A DNA stretch of 64,000 bases from Treponema bryantii (GTDB lineage: Bacteria; Spirochaetota; Spirochaetia; Treponematales; Treponemataceae). This document shows positions 8,377-16,612 of this stretch, piece by piece. The notes under the pieces are model-generated. The model was not told the origin of the DNA and ran no database searches. It was given only the letters and a program-made list of their open reading frames with translations. Position 1 is the stretch's first letter. Each line of letters begins with the position of its first letter. The position numbers were made by a program, and so were the translations under genes. The stretch covers positions 558,001-622,000 of the forward strand of contig NZ_FOFU01000002.1 of assembly GCF_900111035.1 (NCBI RefSeq). Direction: 5' to 3'.

Positions 8377-10491
8377 ATGAGTAACACAATTAGAATTATC
8401 AGTATCGTAGTGCTTTCAGGGTTGGCTTTCTTCTGTTTACAGGTTGGAGTGTTTTTATTATCTGGACATAGGCTGAAAAATAACAGTCGTCGTACGCTGA
8501 TTCTGCTTCAGTTTATTACAGGCGCTTTGCTTGCTTTTGATGCCATGGCTTATATCTTCCGAGGTACAAGCCAGGTCGGCTACTATATGGTCCGCATAAG
8601 CAACTTTATGGTTTTTGCGCTTAACTACTTCACCACTTTTTTCTTCTGCTTTTATTCTGCTGAATTTATTAAATCGGATGTTCTGGATTTTAAGGTTCTA
8701 TTCAAACCTCGTTCTTCAATAAGGAATGGGGTTCCTGTTCAGCTCTATATTGTTTTCTACATTTGTGTTACTGGAATTATACTAACTATCGTTAGTCAGT
8801 TTACCAATCTCTTTTATTATTTTGATGATGCAAATCTTTACCACAGAAGTGCTCTTTATCCTGTGAGTATTGTCCTCGGACTTTCTCCTGGACTTATAAC
8901 ATGGGCAATGCTTTTTCAATCTCAGAAGATTTTACAAAAAAATGTTTTGATTTCTCTTGCTATTTATCCTCTTTTTCCAATCATCGGAATTGTACTGGCT
9001 TTGTTAGTTTATGGAATTTCCTGGATTGATATTGGATATGGCATTGGTGCCCTGCATCTTTTCTTCTCTTCCATCAAACTTATGGAACTCGAATTTTATT
9101 CTGATAAAAAAGATGGTCCTCGTTTGAGTCCAAACTATAAACAGGGTGTTACTGTTCCAGAAATGAAAAGACATATTACAAGAAGTCATGTATGGCAGGT
9201 TATCGCTGCAGTTTCCGGTGGACTTCTGCTGGTAATGATTATTGTTTCTATTACCGGAATCAGTATACCTGAACGAAAACTTGTTATAAATAAACCTTAT
9301 CTTGCGAATGACAAATCTAAATCTGTATGTGTTACTTTCCTTCGTGATTCTGAAAAATTCTGGAATGATGACGGAGACTTGACCCGCCTGGGTGCTCAGT
9401 ATAACGGTGTAATCTATAACAATATGATGGCCACCGTCATTACAGATTGGAATGTTACTATTGATGTTTGTGAAGACTGTACTATTGATCCGGGGCCATG
9501 GAACGGAAACTTTACTATTACAGATAGACTAATGAACGTTCGTAAGCCTCAGGATAAGGACGAAGAAAATCTTCATGGAGCTGATTATTACCAGGTAACT
9601 CCACTTAAGAATCTTGGCTTTGGTTGTATTATGTACTCTCCTGCTGAATATTCCCCGTTAGATTCAAAAATCATCTTTACATATGAAAGTGTCCTTAAAC
9701 CATTGTCTTATTTTCTATTCCAGGTTGGCTTAGTTGTAATTTCAATTCTTTTCATTGTGTCTCTTACGATTTCATTTACTGAAGGAAAAATTATCCGCGT
9801 AGAAGAAGAAAACAGAAAGCTTGAAGACACTGTAAAGGAACGCACTAAGGAACTTCAGGAAGAAAAGAATCGTTCTGAAGAACTTCTTTTGAATATTCTT
9901 CCAGAGGAAGTTGCAAAACGTCTTGCAATGGACAGAAATGCTAAAATTGCAGATAAGATTGAAAACGCTTCTGTACTTTTTGCTGATATTGTCGGCTTCA
10001 CTAAAATCACAAGTACTCTTGATGCTGATACAATTGTCGGAGCTTTGAACTCACTTTATTCCAGAATTGATGAGCGTGCAAAACGTGAGGGCATCGAAAA
10101 AATCAAAACTATTGGTGACTCTTATATGGCCGCAGCCGGTCTTTTTGGAAACGAACCTGCAGAAAAAAATGCGCTCGCAATTGTTAATTTTGCACGCGGA
10201 ATGCTTCAGGATATTGAAAACTTCAATGCCACAAGCAATGTAAAGCTCTTTATGCGAATCGGAATCAACAGCGGAAACCTTATTGCCGGAGTTATCGGAA
10301 AAACAAAATTCGTTTACGATATCTGGGGTGACACTGTAAATGTTGCCAGCCGAATGGAAAGCTCAGGCGAAACCTCTAAGATTCATGTTTCAGAAAATAC
10401 TATGGCACTTCTTAAAGGTGCTGTTAGTGCAAGCGCCCCTGTCGAGATGGAAATCAAAGGCAAGGGCGTTATGAAGACTTACTTTTTGTAA
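8377..10491 (+). CDS. Membrane-bound class III adenylate/guanylate cyclase
   Basis: A 704-residue protein. About seven hydrophobic helices occupy residues 1-225, a further helix lies near 275-295, then an extracytoplasmic region of about 150 residues, another helix near 450, a coiled coil (VEEENRKLEDTVKERTKEL) and the cyclase homology domain. Metal aspartates are Asp537 (FADIVGFT) and Asp581 (IGDSYM); the substrate loop is YDIWGDTVNVASRM. Spirochaetes often carry such receptors, which make a cyclic nucleotide in response to an outside ligand. A guanylate product cannot be excluded. Confidence 0.9.
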   Translation: MSNTIRIISIVVLSGLAFFCLQVGVFLLSGHRLKNNSRRTLILLQFITGALLAFDAMAYIFRGTSQVGYYMVRISNFMVFALNYFTTFFFCFYSAEFIKSDVLDFKVLFKPRSSIRNGVPVQLYIVFYICVTGIILTIVSQFTNLFYYFDDANLYHRSALYPVSIVLGLSPGLITWAMLFQSQKILQKNVLISLAIYPLFPIIGIVLALLVYGISWIDIGYGIGALHLFFSSIKLMELEFYSDKKDGPRLSPNYKQGVTVPEMKRHITRSHVWQVIAAVSGGLLLVMIIVSITGISIPERKLVINKPYLANDKSKSVCVTFLRDSEKFWNDDGDLTRLGAQYNGVIYNNMMATVITDWNVTIDVCEDCTIDPGPWNGNFTITDRLMNVRKPQDKDEENLHGADYYQVTPLKNLGFGCIMYSPAEYSPLDSKIIFTYESVLKPLSYFLFQVGLVVISILFIVSLTISFTEGKIIRVEEENRKLEDTVKERTKELQEEKNRSEELLLNILPEEVAKRLAMDRNAKIADKIENASVLFADIVGFTKITSTLDADTIVGALNSLYSRIDERAKREGIEKIKTIGDSYMAAAGLFGNEPAEKNALAIVNFARGMLQDIENFNATSNVKLFMRIGINSGNLIAGVIGKTKFVYDIWGDTVNVASRMESSGETSKIHVSENTMALLKGAVSASAPVEMEIKGKGVMKTYFL

Positions 10492-11262
10492 TTAAACAAT
10501 TCCCCGCTCAATTGCACTCGTAATATCTTCGCCGGTGATGATGGTCAAAGTTTTAGCATCATAATGCTCTTTCATGAAACTTGCACCATCTCCCCGGTCT
10601 ACAATTGCAACAAGGGCTGCTACTTTTATATCAGCAATTTTCTTTAGATTTTCAATTCTGCCGGCTACAGTCTTACCGCTGTTGATTAAGTCGTCCACGA
10701 TGACAATTCGTTCTCCATCTTCAAGCGTGTGTCCGCAGATTGTTCTCCCACGGCTGTCTGGAACTTTTCTATCGCTGCAATAGTTTACGGTGATACCATA
10801 TTTATTTGCAAGGATTGTTGCTGTGGCAGCTGCAAAACTTATTCCGTGATAAGCCATTCCTACGATGCAGTCAAAATCAAGGTGAGCTTCCATTATCAGG
10901 TCGGCAAAGAATTCACCGAGCTTTGCAAGATGAATGTTTGTAGTGAAGTTTTCCGTATTGATAAAGTAATCCGATTCAGTTCCTTTGATTTCGAACTTAC
11001 CTCGCTTAAGCACACCTGCATCTGCCATAAGACGGATAAACCTTTCTTTGTTGGTGTATGCTGCAAGCTTAAAGCCCATCAGTTCATCAATTGTTACCCC
11101 AAAGTAATTTGCAAGAATTGGAAGCATTTCTAAATCTGGAGAACCACCGTTCTCCCATTTGCTCACTGCCTGATAAGAAATGTTTACTGCTTCTGCAAGC
11201 TCTTCCTGAGTAATTCCTTTAGCTCCTCTAAGTTTTTTGATAGTTGCGCCGATTGTGTTCAT
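10492..11262 (-). CDS. XRE-family HTH fused to an orotate phosphoribosyltransferase-like domain
   Basis: A 256-residue protein. Residues 7-60 form a Cro/CI helix-turn-helix (LRGAKGITQEELAEAVNISY). Residues 75-255 form a type I PRTase with the PRPP-binding motif RIVIVDDLINSGKT (Asp190-Asp191) and a flexible loop after YCSDRKVPDSRGRT, as in PyrE. GAGGT lies 8 nt before ATG. The fusion suggests either a regulator that senses PRPP or pyrimidine precursors, or a moonlighting enzyme. It is convergent with the cyclase gene with no spacer at all. Confidence 0.8.
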   Translation of the reverse strand: MNTIGATIKKLRGAKGITQEELAEAVNISYQAVSKWENGGSPDLEMLPILANYFGVTIDELMGFKLAAYTNKERFIRLMADAGVLKRGKFEIKGTESDYFINTENFTTNIHLAKLGEFFADLIMEAHLDFDCIVGMAYHGISFAAATATILANKYGITVNYCSDRKVPDSRGRTICGHTLEDGERIVIVDDLINSGKTVAGRIENLKKIADIKVAALVAIVDRGDGASFMKEHYDAKTLTIITGEDITSAIERGIV

Positions 11263-11384
11263 TTTGTACCTCTTTTATTTTATTTCCTTGCAAGGAGGTT
11301 TATACACATCATATTGCCAATATACCTGACTGACAATCGACGCGTTTTGTAGTTTTACTCAACTTTCGGTTGAGAAGTTTTTCT

Positions 11385-11999
11385 CTAATTCATATATGAC
11401 ATATCGCTGACTTTTTTGATGATACGTTTTCCGTCGTCGGTTTCAAGCATAATTGAAACGCCGCCTGCAGCGCCATGCATTTCGCAAGTGTTTAAGGTCT
11501 CCACGCCCAGCCCTAGAAACATGATATTGAATACACTCAATAAATCTCCGTGTGAAACGATGATTATGTTCTGTTCGTTATTCGACATGATCTCATCAAA
11601 GAAGGGCTTCAGGCGATTCCATTCGTCACGGCGGCTTTCACCATCGGAAAACATTTTGTCGTCTATAGTTTTCTCATCACGTTCCAGATTTTCTCGCAGC
11701 CATTGAACAGACTTTCCGCAACATTTACCAAGATTTCTTTCCCGCAATTCTGTACGAAGTTTTGGTGTAAGATTCAGAGCTTTTCCAACTTGTTCTGCAG
11801 TCTGTTTTGCACGAATCAAATCAGAAGAATATAAAACAAAATCTTTTGCACGGTCACCAAGTTCTGCCTGTAACTTTTCGCCGATTCTTTTTGCCTGTTC
11901 AATTCCTTTTTCTGTAAGCTCCCAGTCCGTCCAGGAACCAACCATCCCGTTTGTGTGATGAACCGATTGTGTGTGCTGAATTGTGATTATAGTTTTCAC
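11385..11999 (-). CDS. Histidine phosphatase superfamily protein with altered RHG motif
   Basis: GTG 11999 is chosen because GAGGAG precedes it by 5 nt and it avoids overlap with the MerR-family gene; it gives 204 residues. The branch-1 histidine phosphatase core is present: N-terminal IQHTQS in place of the usual RHGxT, SSDLIRAKQTAE with the second arginine, and VSHGD with the second histidine. The catalytic histidine is kept but the neighbouring arginine and glycine are Gln and Thr. It could be a phosphatase of a divergent subgroup or be impaired. Confidence 0.75.
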   Translation of the reverse strand: MKTIITIQHTQSVHHTNGMVGSWTDWELTEKGIEQAKRIGEKLQAELGDRAKDFVLYSSDLIRAKQTAEQVGKALNLTPKLRTELRERNLGKCCGKSVQWLRENLERDEKTIDDKMFSDGESRRDEWNRLKPFFDEIMSNNEQNIIIVSHGDLLSVFNIMFLGLGVETLNTCEMHGAAGGVSIMLETDDGKRIIKKVSDMSYMN

Positions 12000-12027
12000 T
12001 TGAGTCTCCTCTGCTGAACAATTCTGG

Positions 12028-12501
12028 TTATACCCATATAGCATCACTCAAAACTTTTGAAGCCTTGAGTTCTTCTACACAAACCGCATTGAGCAAAAAC
12101 CAGGCCCGTTCATCCTCTGTCATTTCTGTGATTTCTTTTGTACCGATTTTGCGTGAGAGGTTCTGTTCTATATTTTCTATTGCGCCGATTTTACTCTGTA
12201 TCTCGCTTTTCTTTTGTTCCCATTCCACTTTTTTAGAATAAAGCGCATCCAGAAAGGCCTGCGATTTAAGCCCACCCTTCATAATTTTTTTGATTTCGTT
12301 AAGTGTAAAACCTAATTCCTGCAGCTCTACAAGTACGTTGAGTTTTTTTACCTGGTCGGCAGAGTAATAACGATAACCAGTTAGAGGATCTATCTTGCAG
12401 GGAACTAAAATACCTTTTTTTTCATAAAGACGCAGAGCCTTTGGTGTTGTTCCAAAAAAATCTGCAAGTTCACTTATTTTTAATAATTCATCTTTTTCCA
12501 T
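12028..12501 (-). CDS. MerR-family transcriptional regulator
   Basis: A 157-residue protein with the N-terminal winged helix of the family: KISELADFFGTTPKALRLYE, GYRYYSADQVKKL and LGFTLNEIKKIM, followed by a coiled-coil dimer helix and a short C-terminal effector region. It is divergent from an ABC exporter operon across only 44 bp, which hold a promoter with the 19-bp spacer typical of MerR-activated genes. It therefore probably activates the exporter in response to an unknown, possibly toxic, ligand. Confidence 0.85.
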   Translation of the reverse strand: MEKDELLKISELADFFGTTPKALRLYEKKGILVPCKIDPLTGYRYYSADQVKKLNVLVELQELGFTLNEIKKIMKGGLKSQAFLDALYSKKVEWEQKKSEIQSKIGAIENIEQNLSRKIGTKEITEMTEDERAWFLLNAVCVEELKASKVLSDAIWV

Positions 12502-12508
12502 TTTTTAC

Positions 12509-12539
12509 TTGACTCTGTCCCTGGGGCAAGGTTTAGCGT
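12509..12539 (+). promoter_or_regulatory. MerR-type promoter with 19-bp spacer
   Basis: TTGACT (12509-12514) and TAGCGT (12534-12539) are separated by exactly 19 nt containing the imperfect dyad CTGTCCCTGGGGCAAG. Promoters of MerR-regulated genes have this overlong spacer, which the activator untwists. The -10 ends 6 nt before ATG 12546, so the exporter mRNA is likely leaderless. Confidence 0.75.
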
Positions 12540-12545
12540 TTTGTT

Positions 12546-13517
12546 ATGAATATTATAACACGCACATTTTATAAAGTGAAGTTTATGATTTTTCTGACTT
12601 TTATAGCAGATTTTATTTTTCTTGCGGTTAATCTTGTCTGGAATAAATATCTGGCAAATCTGATTGATCTTGTTACTGCTGGCGATGCAGGAATGGGCGG
12701 AGCTGACAATACATCTATTCAGGGGATGCTGTTCGAACTTCTGATTATTCTTGCTGCCTTCATTTTTATGAGTGGAGCAAACGCATTTATTTCCGGTGTA
12801 ACTACAGCCAGAATAAATTATGAGTTAAGACAAAATTATATCGAAAGCATTGCGCGTAATAGTGTTTCATTTATGAGAGCAAAAGAGATGGCGGTGAGCG
12901 GCGGTGAAATGACTTCTGTGCTATTGAATGAGTTTAATGCAGTTAGTGTTTTTATTTCTGAAAATCTGTTTTTCATCTTTGATAGTTTTATAAAATTTCT
13001 TGGTACCTTCGGGTGGTTTATTTTTTTGAATCCGTTTCTTGCGTTTTCTTCAAACCTGCCTGTCTTTCTGATTATTCTTTACGTTTCTTTTTCGAGTAAG
13101 ATTTTGAAGAATTATACAATAAAAGCAAATGAAGAAAATGCAAAGCTGAATGGCGTTACAGAAAGTCTGATGTCGCTTTTCCCGGTAATCAGATTGTATC
13201 AGGCACAAAAATTCATACTGACAAATTACACGAACAGACTTGAGGCATGGGAAAAACTGAATATCTCCATGGAAAAAAAGAAAGCACTTTTGATGTCAAT
13301 TTCTGCAGTGATGACATGCATACCTTTGCTGCTTTTAGTTTTAATTGGCGGCAATCTGGTTATCAAAGGCGAAATGACAGTGGGCGAACTTTATATTTTT
13401 ATAAATCTTTCGGGGAACGTTTCTGGCATTTTGATGAACATGCCGTCCTTTATAATGCAGTTCCGTATCTTTGCAGGAAACCTCCAGAAAATCAACAAAG
13501 CAGGAGAAGAACAATGA
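12546..13517 (+). CDS. ABC exporter transmembrane subunit (type IV exporter fold), first half
   Basis: A 323-residue protein consisting of an ABC exporter transmembrane domain only, with about six helices and the usual intracellular loops (SGGEMTSVLLNEFNAVSVF; VTESLMSLFPVIRLYQAQ). No ATPase domain is fused. Its TGA overlaps the ATG of the ATPase gene (ATGA). It is the first gene of a three-gene unit TMD-NBD-TMD under the MerR-type promoter and probably forms a heterodimer with the product at 14110. Confidence 0.85.
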   Translation: MNIITRTFYKVKFMIFLTFIADFIFLAVNLVWNKYLANLIDLVTAGDAGMGGADNTSIQGMLFELLIILAAFIFMSGANAFISGVTTARINYELRQNYIESIARNSVSFMRAKEMAVSGGEMTSVLLNEFNAVSVFISENLFFIFDSFIKFLGTFGWFIFLNPFLAFSSNLPVFLIILYVSFSSKILKNYTIKANEENAKLNGVTESLMSLFPVIRLYQAQKFILTNYTNRLEAWEKLNISMEKKKALLMSISAVMTCIPLLLLVLIGGNLVIKGEMTVGELYIFINLSGNVSGILMNMPSFIMQFRIFAGNLQKINKAGEEQ

Positions 13518-14116
13518 TACAAATCGAAAATCTTACATATTCTTACGATCAAAAAACTATACTAAAAAATCAGAATCTTACAATTCCTAATGGAATGAAA
13601 ATCGGAATAATTGGCGAAAGCGGTTCCGGTAAGACAACTTTAATCAAACTGATTTCCGGCCTTTACGAAGTTCAGCAGGGACAAATTATTGCAGAGGGAA
13701 AAATGTCTGTGGTGATGCAGGGGAACAAACTCTTTCCATTTACCATCAGAGAGAATATCACCTGCGGCCATGAAATCTCAGAAGAACAGATTTGGGAAGC
13801 GGTTAGAATTGCACAACTTGAAGAATGGGTAAAAACTCTTCCCGAAGGTTTAGATACTTTTACAGGAGTTCGCGGGGATAATGTTTCTGGCGGGCAGGCA
13901 CAACGAATCTGCATTGCAAGAGCGATTGCACAGAATCCTCAGATTTTGATTTTAGATGAAGCAACCTCTGCTTTGGACATGGAAACTTCAGCCCATCTTA
14001 TTGAAGCCCTGCAGAACTGGTGGAAAGAGCGTACAGTAATTTCCATTGCGCATAGAAAAGAAGCTCTTGATTTCTGCGACAAAATCTACCGGCTGGAGGA
14101 GGGCGTTTTATGCTGA
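13514..14116 (+). CDS. ABC exporter ATPase subunit
   Basis: A 200-residue stand-alone nucleotide-binding domain: Walker A GESGSGKTT, Q-loop VVMQGNKLFPF, signature VSGGQAQR, Walker B ILILDEATSALD and switch histidine IAHR. Its sequence is of the exporter type (ABCB-like) although it is not fused to a membrane domain. It lies between and overlaps both transmembrane subunit genes (ATGA upstream, 7 nt downstream), so it would supply both ATPase sites of the complex as a homodimer. Confidence 0.9.
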   Translation: MIQIENLTYSYDQKTILKNQNLTIPNGMKIGIIGESGSGKTTLIKLISGLYEVQQGQIIAEGKMSVVMQGNKLFPFTIRENITCGHEISEEQIWEAVRIAQLEEWVKTLPEGLDTFTGVRGDNVSGGQAQRICIARAIAQNPQILILDEATSALDMETSAHLIEALQNWWKERTVISIAHRKEALDFCDKIYRLEEGVLC

Positions 14117-15036
14117 AAAAACTTGGAATTAAGAAACAGTATTTACACTTGCTTGCTTTACGACTTCCTTTTGAGGCCGTCCGAAATCTCATAAATGCGC
14201 TTTTCCTAAAACAGGCTTTTGAAGCAATCGAGGCTTTGGATTTTATGAGGCTTGGTGTTGTGTGCGGACTTTTTTTGTTTGCTAATTTATTGCTGTTCAC
14301 TTATAACGGAACTGTGTGGCGTTTTTTTGCAGCTTTTTATGCAGGCCTTCAAAAGAAATTAAAGTTGTATATCTTCAATAAGCTTCTTGCAAAACCAATC
14401 GAAGAGATTGATAAACTTGCTTCGGGCGATGTCCTTTTGCGGATTAATCAGGATGCGCAGATGACCGCTGCAATTTACGGCGAGCCTTGGAATCTTGTGT
14501 TCCTTGTGAATGGAATTGCAAATCTTATTTTGTCTGCAATCTTATTCTGCGTTTTTGATTTGAAATTATTTCTGATTGTGCTTGCTTTTGTGATTCCTCA
14601 TATTCTGATTATAACCTGGATTGTCTCGCCGCTCTTGAAGTCCGTTCAGAATAAAATACAAAAAGCTTCCGCAGAATTAACCGACATGTATGAGTCTTTC
14701 GTAAATCTGGCTGACACAGTTTTTTTGTATGACTGCTCTGATTTTTTTCTGAAGAAAATAAAAATCAAAAATCTGGAATTAAAACTGCTCTTCATAAAAA
14801 AGGCTTTATACAAAGCGATTGAGCATGCTGTTATGCCGCTCTTTGGAATAACGGGATATCTTGTTCTCATGTTCCTTGGAGCAGAGAAAATCAATGCAGG
14901 AATAATTACACTCGGCTCTCTGCTTTATGCGTTTCAGCTCCGTGGCGGTGTTATTATGGCAGCAAACATGATTGCTACCAGCATTACGACAATTTCTGTA
15001 AATAAAGCGGGATTAAAGAGACTGGAAGAGTTGTAA
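14110..15036 (+). CDS. ABC exporter transmembrane subunit, second half
   Basis: A 308-residue membrane protein with exporter-type topology and loop motifs (ASGDVLLRINQDAQMTAAIY; ASAELTDMYESFVNLADTVF) that parallel those of the first subunit, so the two are probable products of an old duplication. The gene overlaps the ATPase gene by 7 nt. The complete exporter is thus encoded by three genes. The substrate is unknown; the MerR regulator suggests a xenobiotic or an antimicrobial. Confidence 0.8.
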   Translation: MLKKLGIKKQYLHLLALRLPFEAVRNLINALFLKQAFEAIEALDFMRLGVVCGLFLFANLLLFTYNGTVWRFFAAFYAGLQKKLKLYIFNKLLAKPIEEIDKLASGDVLLRINQDAQMTAAIYGEPWNLVFLVNGIANLILSAILFCVFDLKLFLIVLAFVIPHILIITWIVSPLLKSVQNKIQKASAELTDMYESFVNLADTVFLYDCSDFFLKKIKIKNLELKLLFIKKALYKAIEHAVMPLFGITGYLVLMFLGAEKINAGIITLGSLLYAFQLRGGVIMAANMIATSITTISVNKAGLKRLEEL

Positions 15037-15047
15037 AGATTTCTTCC

Positions 15048-15076
15048 TTGACACAAAAATCATTTTTCTATATCTT
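15048..15076 (+). promoter_or_regulatory. Promoter of the threonine-rich leader
   Basis: TTGACA at 15048-15053 and TATCTT at 15071-15076 with a 17-nt spacer (an overlapping TATATC at 15069 is possible). The predicted start is 2-4 nt before the leader ATG at 15086. Confidence 0.6.
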
Positions 15077-15085
15077 CATACCAAG

Positions 15086-15184
15086 ATGAAATTTTTTGTA
15101 ATCGAAACTACATACACAACCGTCTCAACCACAGTTACCACAACTACAGGTATTGGTATGCATTTGGATTACAGAAAAGAATAA
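15086..15184 (+). CDS. Threonine-rich leader peptide (attenuator type)
   Basis: A 32-codon frame beginning MKFFVIETTYTTVSTTV and continuing with four more Thr, then GIGMHLDYRKE and TAA. Ten of 32 codons are Thr, in pairs and one run of four, with Val, Ile and Ser between. The pattern strongly recalls ThrL of enterobacteria (Thr/Ile-rich, TTGNG near the end). It is preceded by a promoter without Shine-Dalgarno sequence and followed after 28 nt by an intrinsic terminator. The likely role is ribosome stalling at Thr codons to control read-through into the downstream methyltransferase gene. Confidence 0.7.
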   Translation: MKFFVIETTYTTVSTTVTTTTGIGMHLDYRKE

Positions 15185-15212
15185 GATTGCAGATTATTAG
15201 CTGATATAAACT

Positions 15213-15248
15213 GACCACTTATCTTTTCGGTAAGTGGTCTTTTTTTTT
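15213..15248 (+). terminator. Intrinsic terminator / attenuator after the leader peptide
   Basis: GACCACTTA (15213-15221), 9-nt loop, TAAGTGGTC (15231-15239), then nine T. The 5' arm could pair imperfectly with GGTATTGGT at 15149-15157 at the end of the Thr codons, a possible antiterminator. It stands between the leader and the methyltransferase start at 15289. Confidence 0.85.
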
Positions 15249-15288
15249 GGCTTAAACTGATTTCAATAGGTTCACAAGGAGGATGATT

Positions 15289-16116
15289 ATGGACTTACAC
15301 GATTTCAAAGATGTTGCAGAAAATTACGACCGTTATTTAGACGTAATGTATTCGCAGGAAAATTCCATGCACGAAAACTTTCAGGAGTTTTATCTGGAGC
15401 TTGCAACAAAATATGGCAGCGGAGGTGTTGTTGATGTTGCCTGTGGAACAGGTGCAGTTCTGCTCTATCTTGCAGAGCGTGGCATTATTGCTGATGGAAC
15501 TGACATTTCTGAGGAAATGTGCAAAGTAGCCGGAGCTAAAGCAGAAAAGCTTGGTCTCAAACTCAACATTTATCCAGCCGACATGACAAAGTTTAACTCA
15601 GGTAGAAAGTACTCTCTTGCAATTATTGCCCGAAGCGGTTTTATGCACCTGCCAGATACAAAAACTCAAAAAGCAGCACTCCAGAATCTTCGCAATCAGC
15701 TTACTCCGGGCGGCATCCTCACGCTCAATACTTTTGATCCATGGCCGGCAGTTCAGGCAGCTCAGATAAATACATCGCCAGACGATTACAGCTTCCGTCT
15801 TGAATACACAAACAGCGATGGTAACCGTGAAAAGATTTATAACGCAATCTCATATAATCTTTACACACAGCAGATGTACGGCAACTGGAAATTCGAAACG
15901 TACAACGAAGCAGGCGAAATTATTGGAGAGCGTGTTCGCCCCCTCTTAATGCGTCAGACATACAGAAGCGAAATGTTCCTGCTGGCAGAGCTCTGTGGTT
16001 TTGAAGTTGTGGACATATACCGCGGTTACAAAGGTGACAAGGAAGATTTGAATGATCCATCGTCAGCATCAAAATACAACAGCAATCTTATCTGGATTTT
16101 GAAAAGGAAGGATTAA
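15289..16116 (+). CDS. Class I SAM-dependent methyltransferase
   Basis: ATG 15289 is taken because AAGGAGG (15276-15282) then has a 6-nt spacing, whereas ATG 15283 directly abuts it. The 275-residue product has motif I VVDVACGTGAVLLYLAE, motif II ADGTDIS and LTPGGILTLNTFDPW, as in the Methyltransf_25 group. It lies behind the leader peptide and terminator and forms a two-gene unit with the GNAT gene that follows at once. The reason a threonine-controlled leader would precede it is unclear. Confidence 0.85.
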   Translation: MDLHDFKDVAENYDRYLDVMYSQENSMHENFQEFYLELATKYGSGGVVDVACGTGAVLLYLAERGIIADGTDISEEMCKVAGAKAEKLGLKLNIYPADMTKFNSGRKYSLAIIARSGFMHLPDTKTQKAALQNLRNQLTPGGILTLNTFDPWPAVQAAQINTSPDDYSFRLEYTNSDGNREKIYNAISYNLYTQQMYGNWKFETYNEAGEIIGERVRPLLMRQTYRSEMFLLAELCGFEVVDIYRGYKGDKEDLNDPSSASKYNSNLIWILKRKD

Positions 16117-16117
16117 T

Positions 16118-16612
16118 ATGATAAAGGAAATAAGCAAAAACGAATTCGCAGAATGCGTAAACGTAATAAAAAAAAGTTTCCAGACTGTTGCAGACGAGTT
16201 TGGTTTTACAATCGAAAATGCACCGCGATTTACAGCGTTTGCAACTACAGTAGAACGGCTCTTTTATCAGCTTGAAATTGAACACAGACTGTTGGTGGCT
16301 TATTATGATGATGACGGAGACGGAAGAATCCTGGGGTATTATTCGCTGATGTTTCTGGAGAACTCTGAATGCGAACTTAGCAATCTTTGTGTACTGCCGG
16401 AATTCCGACATCAAAAAATTGGTGAAGCTTTGCTGGAAGATGCAATGTCCCGCGCCAGAAATAAAGGTTGCAAAAAAATGAAATTAGGAATTGTAGAAGA
16501 AAATAAGAGAATCCGAGCCTGGTATGAAAAGCACGGTTTTACTCACACCCATACTGTGAAATATGATTACTTCCCATTCACCTGCGGGTATATGGAAAGG
16601 GAATTAATTTGA
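16118..16612 (+). CDS. GNAT-family N-acetyltransferase
   Basis: A 164-residue single GNAT domain: LSNLCVLPEFRHQKIGEALL is the strand-4 and acetyl-CoA pyrophosphate loop (Q/RxxGxG/A type), and NKRIRAWYEKHGF the C-terminal motif. AAGGAAGG stands before ATG 16118, one base past the stop of the methyltransferase, so the two are co-expressed. Substrate unknown. Confidence 0.85.
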   Translation: MIKEISKNEFAECVNVIKKSFQTVADEFGFTIENAPRFTAFATTVERLFYQLEIEHRLLVAYYDDDGDGRILGYYSLMFLENSECELSNLCVLPEFRHQKIGEALLEDAMSRARNKGCKKMKLGIVEENKRIRAWYEKHGFTHTHTVKYDYFPFTCGYMERELI

